A DNA stretch of 64,000 bases from Curtobacterium sp. MMLR14_010 (GTDB lineage Bacteria > Actinomycetota > Actinomycetes > Actinomycetales > Microbacteriaceae). The DNA lies in the NCBI RefSeq assembly GCF_001865015.1, contig NZ_MJGV01000046.1, positions 221,761 to 285,760 on the forward strand. The letters run 5' to 3'. The notes under the pieces are model-generated. The model was given only the letters and a program-made list of their open reading frames with translations, searched no databases and had not been told where the DNA came from. Made by a program: the position numbers and the translations under genes. Positions 8,868 through 17,296 of the stretch are shown in pieces; position 1 is the first letter of the stretch; every line of letters begins with the position of its first letter.

Positions 8868-9017
8868 GCGAGCTCCCTCCCTCGGTCGCGGCGGCACCCG
8901 CGGCATCGCGGAGCCGGTTCAACTCCGTTCAACATATCGGACGACCACCGACATCTCGCAGGGGATTGGTAGGCTCGCTGCGGTCGACTAGGACCCTTCG
9001 AACAGGAGAACAGCACT

Positions 9018-9779
9018 GTGAGCAACCCCCTCGCCCCCGGAGCACTCACCGGCACGCGTGCCCTCGTCACCGGGTCCTCCCGCGGCATCGGCGCCGACAC
9101 CGTCGGGTACCTGGCAGAGGCCGGCGCGAAGGTCGTCGTGAACTACCGCAACAAGGCCCGTCGCGCGGAGCAGATCGCGGAGCGCGTCGTCGCCGCCGGT
9201 GGGGACGCCCTCGCCGTGGGCGCCGACCTGACCGACCACGACTCCGTGCAGGCCATGGTCGACACTGTGGTGCAGGCGTGGGGCGGCATCGACCTGCTCG
9301 TGCTCAACGCCTCCGGTGGCATGGAGTCCGGCATGGGCGACGACTACGCGCTCCGGCTGAACCGGGACGCCCAGGTCGACATGCTCCAGACCGCCGTGCC
9401 GCACATGCCCGCAGGCTCCCGGGTCGTCTTCGTCACGAGCCACCAGGCCCACTTCGTCGAGACCGCCGAGACGCTGCCCGAGTACGTGCCGGTCGCCAAG
9501 AGCAAGCGCGCCGGCGAACTCGCCCTGCGCGAGCTCGTCCCGCAGCTCGAAGCCGCCGGCATCGAGTTCGTGGTCGTCTCCGGCGACATGATCGAGGGCA
9601 CCATCACCGCCACGCTCCTCAACCGGATCAACCCCGGCGCGATCGAGGGCCGTCGACAGGAGGTCGGCAAGCTCTACAGCGTCTCGGAGTTCGCCGCGGA
9701 GATCGCCCAGGCCGCTGTCGACCCGATCCCGGCCGACCACACCCGCCTGGTCGGCGACGTGAGCGGCTTCGTCGACTGA
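9018..9779 (+). CDS. SDR-family oxidoreductase with an atypical active site
   Basis: The protein has 253 residues. The nucleotide-binding motif is GSSRGIG (about 20-26), with VVNYRNKA after beta-2, which suggests NADP(H). The NNAG motif is replaced by NASGG. The expected YxxxK is not seen; YVPVAKSK places Lys five residues after Tyr. The chemistry is therefore uncertain. The GTG follows CAGGAG by ten bases, with a TAGGCT box at 8970-8975 as the likely -10. It is divergent from the NfeD/SPFH pair. No pathway can be assigned from the context. Confidence 0.8.
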   Translation: MSNPLAPGALTGTRALVTGSSRGIGADTVGYLAEAGAKVVVNYRNKARRAEQIAERVVAAGGDALAVGADLTDHDSVQAMVDTVVQAWGGIDLLVLNASGGMESGMGDDYALRLNRDAQVDMLQTAVPHMPAGSRVVFVTSHQAHFVETAETLPEYVPVAKSKRAGELALRELVPQLEAAGIEFVVVSGDMIEGTITATLLNRINPGAIEGRRQEVGKLYSVSEFAAEIAQAAVDPIPADHTRLVGDVSGFVD

Positions 9780-9818
9780 GAGCCCACCCGGTCCCGCGCG
9801 TCCGCTAGCGTCGGGGAC

Positions 9819-10277
9819 GTGACTGCCACGCCCGGCCTGCGCCGAACCTCCCGGATCCTGCTCCTCGACCCGGAGGGTCGCGTGTTCCTGATGGACACGA
9901 ACGCGCCGTCCTCCGACGGCTTCCACCGCTGGATCACGCCGGGCGGCGGTGTCGACCCGGGGGAGTCGCACCGCGACGCCGCGATCCGCGAACTCCGCGA
10001 GGAGACGGGCATCGTCATCACCGACCCCGGCGAGCCGGTCTGGTCGTGGGACTTCGACGTCGCGTGGGACCAGGCCGACCACGACCGCGGCCACTCGGAG
10101 TTCTACGTCGTGCGCACCGCGGGCTTCTCGCTCTCGAGCGAGGAGTGGACCGAGGACGAGCGCGTCGACATCCTCGACGCCCGGTGGTGGACGGCGGACG
10201 AGCTCGACGCCACCAACGAGCCGTTCGAGCCGCGTGAGCTGCCCGACCTGGTCCGGCGGTTCACTCCCGCGGCGTGA
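9819..10277 (+). CDS. Nudix hydrolase
   Basis: The protein has 152 residues with a full Nudix box: a Gly start in GGGVDPGESH, then REL, then REETGI (about 45-67). Nudix enzymes cleave nucleoside diphosphates linked to another group; the substrate cannot be told from sequence. The GTG is seven bases behind TAGCGT (9806-9811) and has no Shine-Dalgarno, so it is probably leaderless. Its last 17 bases overlap the end of the convergent VOC gene, so opposing transcription may interfere. Confidence 0.9.
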   Translation: MTATPGLRRTSRILLLDPEGRVFLMDTNAPSSDGFHRWITPGGGVDPGESHRDAAIRELREETGIVITDPGEPVWSWDFDVAWDQADHDRGHSEFYVVRTAGFSLSSEEWTEDERVDILDARWWTADELDATNEPFEPRELPDLVRRFTPAA

Positions 10278-10659
10278 GGACGCAGAACTCGTTGCCCTCG
10301 GGGTCGGTGAGGACGACCCACGGGACCTCCTGCTGCCCGATGTCAGCGAGCGCCGCACCTCGTGCCACCAGACCGTCGACGGCGTCCTGCAGTGACTCGT
10401 CGGGCGCCGGCGCCAGGTCGATGTGCAGCCGGTTCTTGACCGTCTTGTCCTCGGGGACGGGGACGAAGACGAGTCCCTGCGGCTGCTGCTCCCGCGGGAC
10501 GGTACCGGCGAGGTCGTCGGCGAACGGCGGCGCGATGACCGCCTCGTCGCCCTCATCGGACAGGTAGACCAGCGGCCAGCCGAGGGTCTCGCCCCACCAG
10601 CGGGCGAGTGCCTCGGTGTCGCGGCTGTCGATGACGATCGAGTACCAGCGGAGTGCCAT
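10261..10659 (-). CDS. VOC/glyoxalase-like domain protein
   Basis: The protein has 132 residues from the ATG at 10659; an upstream in-frame ATG would add eight residues but has no support. It has the two-module VOC pattern: WYSIVIDSRD...WWGETLGWPLVY, then GLVFVPVPEDKTVKNRLHIDL, and VLTDPEGNEFCVL at the end. Such proteins include glyoxalases, dioxygenases and antibiotic-binding proteins, and the substrate is unknown. A CATGCT box lies six bases before the start. The 3' end overlaps the Nudix gene by 17 bases. Confidence 0.85.
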   Translation of the reverse strand: MALRWYSIVIDSRDTEALARWWGETLGWPLVYLSDEGDEAVIAPPFADDLAGTVPREQQPQGLVFVPVPEDKTVKNRLHIDLAPAPDESLQDAVDGLVARGAALADIGQQEVPWVVLTDPEGNEFCVLTPRE

Positions 10660-10736
10660 GGCGACAGCATGGCCCTTCTCCACAGGCTCGTCCAGAGCCC
10701 TTCGTGCGGCGGACCGGTGGCGCTAGCCTGACCGCC

Positions 10737-13103
10737 ATGGACACCAGCACGGGCCGCATCGCCGACAGCCACGACCGCATCCGGGTGCGCGGCGCGCGCG
10801 AGAACAACCTGCGTGACGTCGACGTCGACCTGCCGAAGCGCCGGCTGACCGTCTTCACCGGGGTGTCCGGGTCGGGCAAGAGCTCGCTCGTCTTCGGCAC
10901 CGTCGCCGCGGAGTCGCAGCGGATGATCAACGAGACGTACAGCGTGTTCGTGCAGGGCTTCATGCCGTCGCTGGGACGGCCGGACGTCGACCTGCTCGAC
11001 GGTCTGACCACGGCGATCGTCGTCGACCAGGAACGCATCGGTGCCGACCCGCGCTCCACGGTGGGCACCGCGACGGACGCCAGCGCGATGCTGCGGCTCC
11101 TCTTCAGCCGGCTCGGCCAGCCCCACATCGGTGGGCCCAACGCGTTCTCGTTCAACCTCGCGACGGTCACCGCGGGTGGTGCCATCACCGTGCAGCGTGG
11201 GACAGAGGCAAAGGCCGAGAAGGTCTCGTTCAGTCGGCTCGGCGGGATGTGCGCCCGGTGCGAAGGACGGGGGAGCGTCAGCGAGATCGACCTGTCGCAG
11301 CTCTTCGACGACTCGCGGGCGCTCACCGACGGCGCGCTCACGGTCCCGGGCTACGGCACCGACGGCTGGAACGTGCGGATGTACGCCGAGTCTGGCTACT
11401 ACCCCGGCGACAAGCCCATCCGCGACTTCACGGAGCAGGAGCGGCAGGACTTCCTGTACCGCGAGCCCACCAAGCAGAAGATCGCCGGCATCAACATGAC
11501 GTACGAGGGCCTCGTGCCGCGGGTCCGCCGGTCGCTGCTGCAGAAGGACCGCACGGCGATGCAGCCGCACATCCGCGCCTTCGTCGACCGCGCGGTCACG
11601 TTCACCACGTGCCCGGACTGCGACGGCACCCGGCTCAACGACATCGCCCGGTCGTCGAAGATCGACGGGAAGGACATCGCCCAGGTCGCTGCGATGCAGA
11701 TCACCGACCTGGCCGCTTGGCTGCACGGCCTCGACGAGCCATCGGTCGGTCCGCTGCTCGACGGGCTCCGCGACGCCGTGGACGCCTTCGTCGAGATCGG
11801 ACTCGGCTACCTGTCGCTCGACCGTCCCACCGGCACGCTCTCCGGCGGCGAAGGGCAGCGCGTGAAGATGGTGAAGCACCTCGGGTCCTCGCTCAGCGAC
11901 ATCACCTACGTCTTCGACGAGCCGAGCACCGGGTTGCACCCACACGACATCGAGCGGATGAACCGGCTGCTGCTGCGCCTCCGGGACAAGGGCAACACCG
12001 TGCTGGTCGTCGAGCACAAGCCGGAGGTCATCGCGATCGCGGACCACGTGGTCGACCTCGGCCCAGGGGCGGGCGCCGGCGGCGGCACGCTCTGCTACCA
12101 GGGACCGGTCGACGGCTTGCGCGCGAGCGACACGGTGACGGGGCGGCACCTGGACGACCGCGTCACGGTGAAGGCGACCGTGCGCGAACCCACCGGCGTG
12201 ATCGAGATCCGCGGCGCCGACCGGCACAACCTCCGCGAGGTCGACGTCGACGTGCCGCTCGGGGTCCTGACCGTGGTGACCGGCGTCGCCGGCTCCGGCA
12301 AGAGCACGCTCGTCCACGGGTCGCTGTCCCACCGTGACGACGTCGTGACCGTCGACCAGAGCGGGATCCGCGGGTCCCGGCGCAGCAACCCCGCCACGTA
12401 CACCGGGCTGCTCGAACCGATCCGCAAGGCCTTCGCGAAGGCGAACGGTGTCAAGCCCGCGCTGTTCAGCGCCAACTCCGAGGGTGCGTGCCCCGCATGC
12501 AACGGTGCCGGCGTCGTCTACACCGACCTCGGGATGATGGCCGGCGTCTCCACGACCTGTGCGGAGTGCGAGGGCCGACGGTTCGACCAGTCGGTGCTCG
12601 CGTACCGCCTGGGCGGCAAGGACATCAGCGAGGTGCTGGCGATGTCCGTCGCCGAGGCCCTCGACTTCTTCGCCACGGGGGAGTCCCGTCTCCCGGCCGC
12701 CCACACCCTGCTCACCCGGCTCGCCGACGTCGGGCTCGGCTACCTGACGATCGGCCAGCCGCTCACCACGCTGTCGGGCGGGGAACGCCAACGCCTGAAG
12801 CTCGCGACGCACCTGGGGGAGCCCGGCGGGGTGATCGTCCTCGACGAACCGACGACCGGCCTGCACCTGGCGGACGTCGCGCAGCTGCTCGGCCTGCTCG
12901 ACCGGATGGTCGACGCCGGCAGGACCGTCGTCGTGATCGAGCACCACCAGGCCGTGATGGCGCACGCCGACCACCTCATCGACCTCGGGCCCGGCGCGGG
13001 TCACGACGGCGGTCAGGTCGTGTTCGAGGGCACGCCGGCCGCGCTGGTCGCCGCACGCTCGACCCTGACGGGGCAGCACCTGGCCGCGTACGTCGGGGCC
13101 TGA
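10737..13103 (+). CDS. UvrA-like ABC ATPase (UvrA2/DrrC type)
   Basis: The protein has 788 residues, shorter than UvrA (about 950). Two ABC cassettes are present: Walker A GVSGSGKSSL near residue 40 and GVAGSGKSTL near 520, with signature strings TLSGGEGQR and TLSGGERQR. Four CxxC pairs fit zinc modules (CARCEGRG, CPDCDGTR, CPACNGAG, CAECEGRR). Short UvrA paralogs of this kind are linked to drug tolerance as well as repair. No uvrB or uvrC is adjacent. The ATG is seven bases behind TAGCCT (10724-10729), so a leaderless transcript is likely. Confidence 0.9.
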   Translation: MDTSTGRIADSHDRIRVRGARENNLRDVDVDLPKRRLTVFTGVSGSGKSSLVFGTVAAESQRMINETYSVFVQGFMPSLGRPDVDLLDGLTTAIVVDQERIGADPRSTVGTATDASAMLRLLFSRLGQPHIGGPNAFSFNLATVTAGGAITVQRGTEAKAEKVSFSRLGGMCARCEGRGSVSEIDLSQLFDDSRALTDGALTVPGYGTDGWNVRMYAESGYYPGDKPIRDFTEQERQDFLYREPTKQKIAGINMTYEGLVPRVRRSLLQKDRTAMQPHIRAFVDRAVTFTTCPDCDGTRLNDIARSSKIDGKDIAQVAAMQITDLAAWLHGLDEPSVGPLLDGLRDAVDAFVEIGLGYLSLDRPTGTLSGGEGQRVKMVKHLGSSLSDITYVFDEPSTGLHPHDIERMNRLLLRLRDKGNTVLVVEHKPEVIAIADHVVDLGPGAGAGGGTLCYQGPVDGLRASDTVTGRHLDDRVTVKATVREPTGVIEIRGADRHNLREVDVDVPLGVLTVVTGVAGSGKSTLVHGSLSHRDDVVTVDQSGIRGSRRSNPATYTGLLEPIRKAFAKANGVKPALFSANSEGACPACNGAGVVYTDLGMMAGVSTTCAECEGRRFDQSVLAYRLGGKDISEVLAMSVAEALDFFATGESRLPAAHTLLTRLADVGLGYLTIGQPLTTLSGGERQRLKLATHLGEPGGVIVLDEPTTGLHLADVAQLLGLLDRMVDAGRTVVVIEHHQAVMAHADHLIDLGPGAGHDGGQVVFEGTPAALVAARSTLTGQHLAAYVGA

Positions 13104-13761
13104 CCGGCCGTTCCGTCGCGGGGGTGGTGCGGCACCGTGTGCGTCGGAGACGGTCGCGCCCCGGTGCGGGCATCGCGCCCGCGCACGACGGGGCGCGATG
13201 CGCGCCGCGGGGCGCGGAGCGGGGCGCGGAGCGGCGGCGGCCGGCACGACGCGGTCGCGGCGCGACGTGGCGTGGCACCGTCGATGTCGGCTCGAACCAC
13301 GGATGGCCGTGGTTCGAGCCGACGTGCGTTGTGCGGCGCCGATGCGCGCCACGCGGCGACCGCCCACCCCTGGACGGGAGGCTCGGTGACGGAGGCGGGG
13401 TGAGCCTCCCGTCCGGACGTGGTGCGGACAGGCGCGGCACCGACGTGCGTTGTGCGGCGCCGATGCGCGCCCCCCACTGCCGGACGGGAGGTTCGGTGGC
13501 GGACGCGCGGCGCGCCTCCCGTCCGGAGGGGGTAACCGGTGGCCGTGCGCTGGATCAGGTTCCGATGCGCCCCGGTACGGACATCGCGCCCGTGCGCGGC
13601 GGGGCGCGAAGCACGCAGCGGGGCGCGAAGCGGCCGCGCCGTGAGGGCGAGCGCGGCCGCAGCGCGTGAGCGGACGCATCGCGAGCCTCCCGTCCGGCGG
13701 CGGGTGACCGCTGGACGCACCGCGCACCCGTCCCCAGGCCCGCGCGCGTAGCGTGCCGCGC
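13104..13761. repeat. Intergenic block of palindromes and duplicated segments
   Basis: These 658 bases show no credible gene. A 17-base perfect hairpin (13286-13302 with 13307-13323, loop ATGG) is followed by a segment that starts GACGTGCGTTGTGCGGCGCC at 13321 and recurs at 13442, a period of 121 bases. Each copy ends in a GGACGGGAGG...CCTCCCGTCC inverted pair (13372-13414 and 13481-13525). A looser pair of GCGCCCCGGT...GGGGCGCGA blocks begins at 13156 and 13566. A single half element, GAGCCTCCCGTCCG, sits at 13683. Confidence 0.85.
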
Positions 13762-13914
13762 ATGAGCTACAGCCAGCCGGATCCGGCAGAAGAGACCACG
13801 CAGGCAGACGCACCGGAGCAGCCGGACACGGCCTCCAGCACCGTCGAGGAGCAGGGCGAGGAGCGCACGGCGCTCGAGATCGACGCGGAGGACGTGCCGA
13901 CCTCCGAGGCCTGA
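13762..13914 (+). CDS. Small acidic protein of unknown function
   Basis: The protein has 50 residues, starts MSYSQPDPAEETTQADAPEQ and ends DAEDVPTSEA. It is rich in Glu, Asp, Thr and Pro, has no Cys and no hydrophobic stretch, and is probably disordered. The ATG is seven bases behind TAGCGT (13749-13754), the same spacing as other likely leaderless genes here, which is the main support. I do not recognise a family. The downstream gene is on the opposite strand, so it stands alone. Confidence 0.6.
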   Translation: MSYSQPDPAEETTQADAPEQPDTASSTVEEQGEERTALEIDAEDVPTSEA

Positions 13915-14024
13915 GCCCCGCTCGTCACCCACCGGACCGCGGTCCGGACACAGCACCCCGCAGCGACGCGGTGCGGTGTCCGGGCCGCGGTTCCGTCATG
14001 TCCGGGGACTGGTGCCGGTGGCGT

Positions 14025-14516
14025 TCACGGCGACGACCACGACCGGACCAGCCGCACGTACTCCGGGTGCTCCTGGTCCGGTTCGGCGTGCACGAACCCG
14101 GCGGCCGCGTAGGCCCGCAGCGCCGGGGTGTTGCCCGGCACGACGAACAGGGCGAGCTCGGTCAGGCCGAGCGACCGGGCCTCGGCCACGGCGAGCGCCA
14201 CGAGTGCACCGGAGAGGCCTCGTCCACGGAGTCGTGGTGCGAGGACGATCCGTGCCAGCCGTCCGGTCGTCGCGGTGACGCGCACGACCGCCACGTGCCC
14301 CAGGACGGCGTCGGGGTCGTCGACGGGCGCGACGGTCAGCGGGTGTCGGTCGTCGCCCGTCGATGCGGCGACCAGGTCCGCTGCCGTGTAGGGCCACGGC
14401 GCTCCGGTGCCGGCCACGGCGAGGGCGTCCTCGGGTCCGTCGAACCAGGCGACGACGGTGTCGGCGTCGTCGGGACGGAAGGGGCGGAGCGCGATCTTCG
14501 GGGTGCCGTGGTGCAT
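14025..14516 (-). CDS. GNAT-family N-acetyltransferase
   Basis: The protein has 163 residues. It opens IALRPFRPDDADTVVAWFDG, a RimJ-like start, and carries the acetyl-CoA loop in RIVLAPRLRGRGLSGALVALAV (about 98-119), followed by LALFVVPGNTPALRAYAAAGF, the usual motif B end. The acceptor substrate is unknown. It is transcribed away from the peptide transporter; the two share an AT-richer 129-base intergenic region. Confidence 0.88.
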   Translation of the reverse strand: MHHGTPKIALRPFRPDDADTVVAWFDGPEDALAVAGTGAPWPYTAADLVAASTGDDRHPLTVAPVDDPDAVLGHVAVVRVTATTGRLARIVLAPRLRGRGLSGALVALAVAEARSLGLTELALFVVPGNTPALRAYAAAGFVHAEPDQEHPEYVRLVRSWSSP

Positions 14517-14556
14517 CGTCTTCCAAACGTAACAAAACGGAAAAGATCCTGTCGTA

Positions 14557-14574
14557 CTGTAATCATCACTACAG
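14557..14574. promoter_or_regulatory. Palindrome upstream of the peptide transporter operon
   Basis: CTGTAATCATCACTACAG is an imperfect palindrome with TGTAAT-N4-ACTACA at its core. This resembles sites of RpiR-family regulators such as HexR (TGTAATTAAATTACA). An RpiR regulator is encoded in the same cluster at 22501. The site lies 72 bases before the binding-protein start. Its function is inferred. Confidence 0.4.
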
Positions 14575-14645
14575 CACCAATCGCTCCACCTCCCCGACAC
14601 GGACACCGCACCGATCACCGGTGCACAGAAGCGAAGAGGCATTCG

Positions 14646-16214
14646 ATGAGACAACGGAATCGAGCGGCCGTGGCCGCGATGACGGCGGCAGCAGCCCTGG
14701 TCCTCGCGGGCTGCAGCGCCGGCGGCTCGGCGGACACCACCGGCACCGCCGCCGGCGGCCACCCGAAGGGCGGTGTCCTGACGATGGCTCGGTCCGCCGA
14801 CATCATCTCGATGGACAACACCACGACCTTCGACAACAACTCCATCCACGTGATGCAGCAGATCATGGAGCCGCTGTTCAACGTGAGCGCGGACGGCAAG
14901 AAGCTCGAGCCGTGGCTGGCGACGAGCTACGACGCGTCGGAGGACGGCAAGAAGTACACGATCCACCTCCGCAAGGGCGTCGAGTTCTCCAACGGGGACC
15001 CGATGACCGCGAAGGACGTCGTCTTCTCGATCAACGCCGACACCGCCACCGGCTCGTCCGGCTGGGGCTACATCAACGCGGCGATCGACAAGGTCAGCGC
15101 CGTCGACGACGAGACCGTCCAGATCGACCTGAAGTACGCGTGGGCGCCGCTCATCGCCGACCTGTCGCTGTTCAGCAACGCGGTCGTGCCCGACAACTAC
15201 GGGGGCGAGTCGAAGAAGGAGTTCTACACGCACCCGATCGGCACCGGCCCGTTCGTGTGGGAGTCCTGGAAGAAGGGGCAGTCGCTCAGCCTGACGGCGA
15301 ACGACGACTACTGGCAGAAGGGCAAGCCGTACCTCGACGGTGTCAAGTGGACCGTCGTGCCGGACGCCAACACCCGCAAGCTCCAGGTGCAAGGCGGTCA
15401 GGTCGACATCGACGACACGCCGGACTGGTCGAGCCTGTCGTCGCTGAAGTCGGCGGCCGGGGTCAAGGCGGACACGTTCAAGTCGACGCAGATCGACTAC
15501 GTGGCGTTCAACCAGCAGCGCAAGCCGTTCGACGACGTCCACGTGCGCCGCGCGATCGCCTTCGCCCTCGACCGCAAGGCGATGGTCAAGGCGGTGCTGT
15601 TCGGCAACGGCACGACGGCGAACTCGCTGCTGTCGCCCGGGACGCCGTACTACGACGCCAAGGCCGAGGGCCCGACGTACGACGTCAAGCAGGCGAAGGC
15701 CGAGCTCGCGAAGTCGTCGAAGCCCGACGGGTTCACGACGACGCTGCTCATCCGGTCGGGTGACCCGAACCAGACCTCCATCGCGCAGATCATGCAGTCC
15801 GAGCTCAAGGAGATCGGGATCACGATGAAGATCAAGCAGCTCGACCCGACGGCGAACAAGGAAGCCCGACTGGCCGGCGACTTCGACATGGCCTGGTCCG
15901 CCTGGACGATGGACATCCCGGACCCCGACGAGTGGACCTCCTTCGCGGTCGACCCCGAGGGCGGGTCGAACTCGGCCTTCACGAACTACGACAACGCGGA
16001 CGTCATCGCGATCAACAAGAAGGCCCAGAAGGAGACGGACCCGGCCAAGCGCCAGGAGCTGTACTCCGAGCTGCAGCAGAAGACCGGTGACGACGCCTTC
16101 CTGGCGTCCCTGTACTACTCGCCCTACGTGTTCGCGACCACCGACAAGGTGAACGACTTCCACGTGACGCCCCTCGGCAACTACCAGCTCGAGGACGTCT
16201 CCAAGGCGAAGTGA
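14646..16214 (+). CDS. Peptide ABC transporter substrate-binding lipoprotein
   Basis: The protein has 522 residues. A lipoprotein signal peptide ends in the lipobox LAGC (about residues 21-24), so it is anchored to the outer face of the membrane. The rest is an SBP_bac_5 fold, with GGVLTMARSADI, LEPWLATSYDASEDGKKYTI and GDPMTAKDVVFSI as family marks. It captures oligopeptides or similar solutes for the two permeases downstream. GAAGAGG precedes the ATG by seven bases. The 122-base gap to the permease contains two tandem hairpins, which may raise the amount of this protein relative to the membrane parts. Confidence 0.92.
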   Translation: MRQRNRAAVAAMTAAAALVLAGCSAGGSADTTGTAAGGHPKGGVLTMARSADIISMDNTTTFDNNSIHVMQQIMEPLFNVSADGKKLEPWLATSYDASEDGKKYTIHLRKGVEFSNGDPMTAKDVVFSINADTATGSSGWGYINAAIDKVSAVDDETVQIDLKYAWAPLIADLSLFSNAVVPDNYGGESKKEFYTHPIGTGPFVWESWKKGQSLSLTANDDYWQKGKPYLDGVKWTVVPDANTRKLQVQGGQVDIDDTPDWSSLSSLKSAAGVKADTFKSTQIDYVAFNQQRKPFDDVHVRRAIAFALDRKAMVKAVLFGNGTTANSLLSPGTPYYDAKAEGPTYDVKQAKAELAKSSKPDGFTTTLLIRSGDPNQTSIAQIMQSELKEIGITMKIKQLDPTANKEARLAGDFDMAWSAWTMDIPDPDEWTSFAVDPEGGSNSAFTNYDNADVIAINKKAQKETDPAKRQELYSELQQKTGDDAFLASLYYSPYVFATTDKVNDFHVTPLGNYQLEDVSKAK

Positions 16215-16243
16215 CTCCGTCGGGGTCTGGCCGACCGCCGGAT

Positions 16244-16309
16244 CCCGACACCGGTGGGGTCCGGCGCCGGTCGGACCCCGACATCGGTGGGGTCCGGCGC
16301 CGGTCGGAC
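16244..16309 (+). repeat. Two tandem 33-base hairpin repeats between binding protein and permease genes
   Basis: CCCGACA(C/T)CGGTGGGG begins at 16244 and again at 16277, a period of 33 bases. Each unit folds as GGGGTCCG...CGGACCCC. Similar 3' hairpins after binding-protein genes (the malE-malF case) stabilise the upstream message or cause partial termination. Confidence 0.75.
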
Positions 16310-16336
16310 CCCACCGCCCCTCTCGGAAAGGCAGTC

Positions 16337-17296
16337 ATGCTCCACCGGCTCCGGTTCATCCCCGGACGGCTCCTGCAGGCCGTCCCGGTCGCGTTCGGCG
16401 TGACCATCATCGTGTTCTTCCTCTCCCACCTGCTGCCGGGCAACGCGGCCCTCGCGCTCCTCGGCGAACGGGCGACGAAGGCCAGCGTCGCGGCGCTGAC
16501 CGAACAGCTCGGCCTGGACCGGCCGCTGTGGGAGCAGTACTTCCGGTTCCTCGGGCAGATCGTGCACGGCAACCTCGGCACGAGCCTGACCTACCAGCTC
16601 CCCGTCGGGCAGCTCGTGCTGCAGGCGGTGCCGGTCACGCTGTCGCTCCTCGGCCTCGCGCTGGTGATGTCGCTCCTGATCAGCATCCCGCTCGCCTCCC
16701 TGGCGGCGAGCCGTCCGAACCGCGCCGGCGACCTGTTCGCCCGCGGGTTCACCCTGCTCGGCCAGGGCATGCCGCAGTTCTGGGTCGGCATCATGCTGAT
16801 CCTGCTGCTCGCCGTGAACGTGCGGGCCTTCCCCGTCGGTGGGTACGGCGACGGTGCCGGCGCCCACCTGTACTTCCTGTTCCTGCCGGCGCTGACGCTG
16901 GCCATCGCGATGTCCCCGACGATCATCAGGAGCCTCCGGGCGTCGATGATCGGGGTGCTCGAGTCCGAGTACGCGGGCACCGCGAAGTCGAAGGGCGCCG
17001 CCGGCCTGCCGCTGTTCCGCGACCACGTGCTCCGGAACGCGGCGATCCCGACGGTGTCGATCATCGGCGTCAACCTCGGGTACCTGGTCGGCGGCTCGCT
17101 CGTCATCGAGAAGGTCTTCGCGCTGCCGGGCCTCGGCTCGCTCATGGTGAACGCGATCTTCTCCCGCGACTTCCCGACGATCCAGGGCGTCACCCTGTTC
17201 GTCGCGATCTTCGTCGTCGTGGTCGGGATCCTGACCGACGTCGTCTACACGATGCTCGACCCGCGGGTCGACCTGGCCGGAGGCACCACCCCATGA
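16337..17296 (+). CDS. Peptide ABC transporter permease (DppB type)
   Basis: The protein has 319 residues from the ATG at 16337, which follows GGAAAGG. It opens with a membrane helix (LQAVPVAFGVTIIVFFLSHLLPG) and the conserved DPF-like NAALALLGE segment, and has the transport domain loop EYAGTAKSKGA (the EAA motif) near residues 210-225. About six helices can be counted. The longer reading upstream is only the hairpin repeat. The stop overlaps the next ATG (ATGA). Confidence 0.92.
   Translation: MLHRLRFIPGRLLQAVPVAFGVTIIVFFLSHLLPGNAALALLGERATKASVAALTEQLGLDRPLWEQYFRFLGQIVHGNLGTSLTYQLPVGQLVLQAVPVTLSLLGLALVMSLLISIPLASLAASRPNRAGDLFARGFTLLGQGMPQFWVGIMLILLLAVNVRAFPVGGYGDGAGAHLYFLFLPALTLAIAMSPTIIRSLRASMIGVLESEYAGTAKSKGAAGLPLFRDHVLRNAAIPTVSIIGVNLGYLVGGSLVIEKVFALPGLGSLMVNAIFSRDFPTIQGVTLFVAIFVVVVGILTDVVYTMLDPRVDLAGGTTP

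Noticed and set aside
10653..10736. Longer start for the UvrA-like protein
   Set aside because: The extension would translate through the TAGCCT promoter box and adds no family-like sequence. ATG 10737 has the leaderless spacing.
13286..13323. tRNA-like GGTTCGAGCC string
   Set aside because: It is one arm of a perfect hairpin; no cloverleaf, anticodon arm or acceptor stem can be drawn around it.
8988..13763. Very long minus-strand open frame opposite the SDR, Nudix and UvrA-like genes
   Set aside because: Its sequence is the antisense of well-supported genes. Only the VOC protein in another minus frame is real there.
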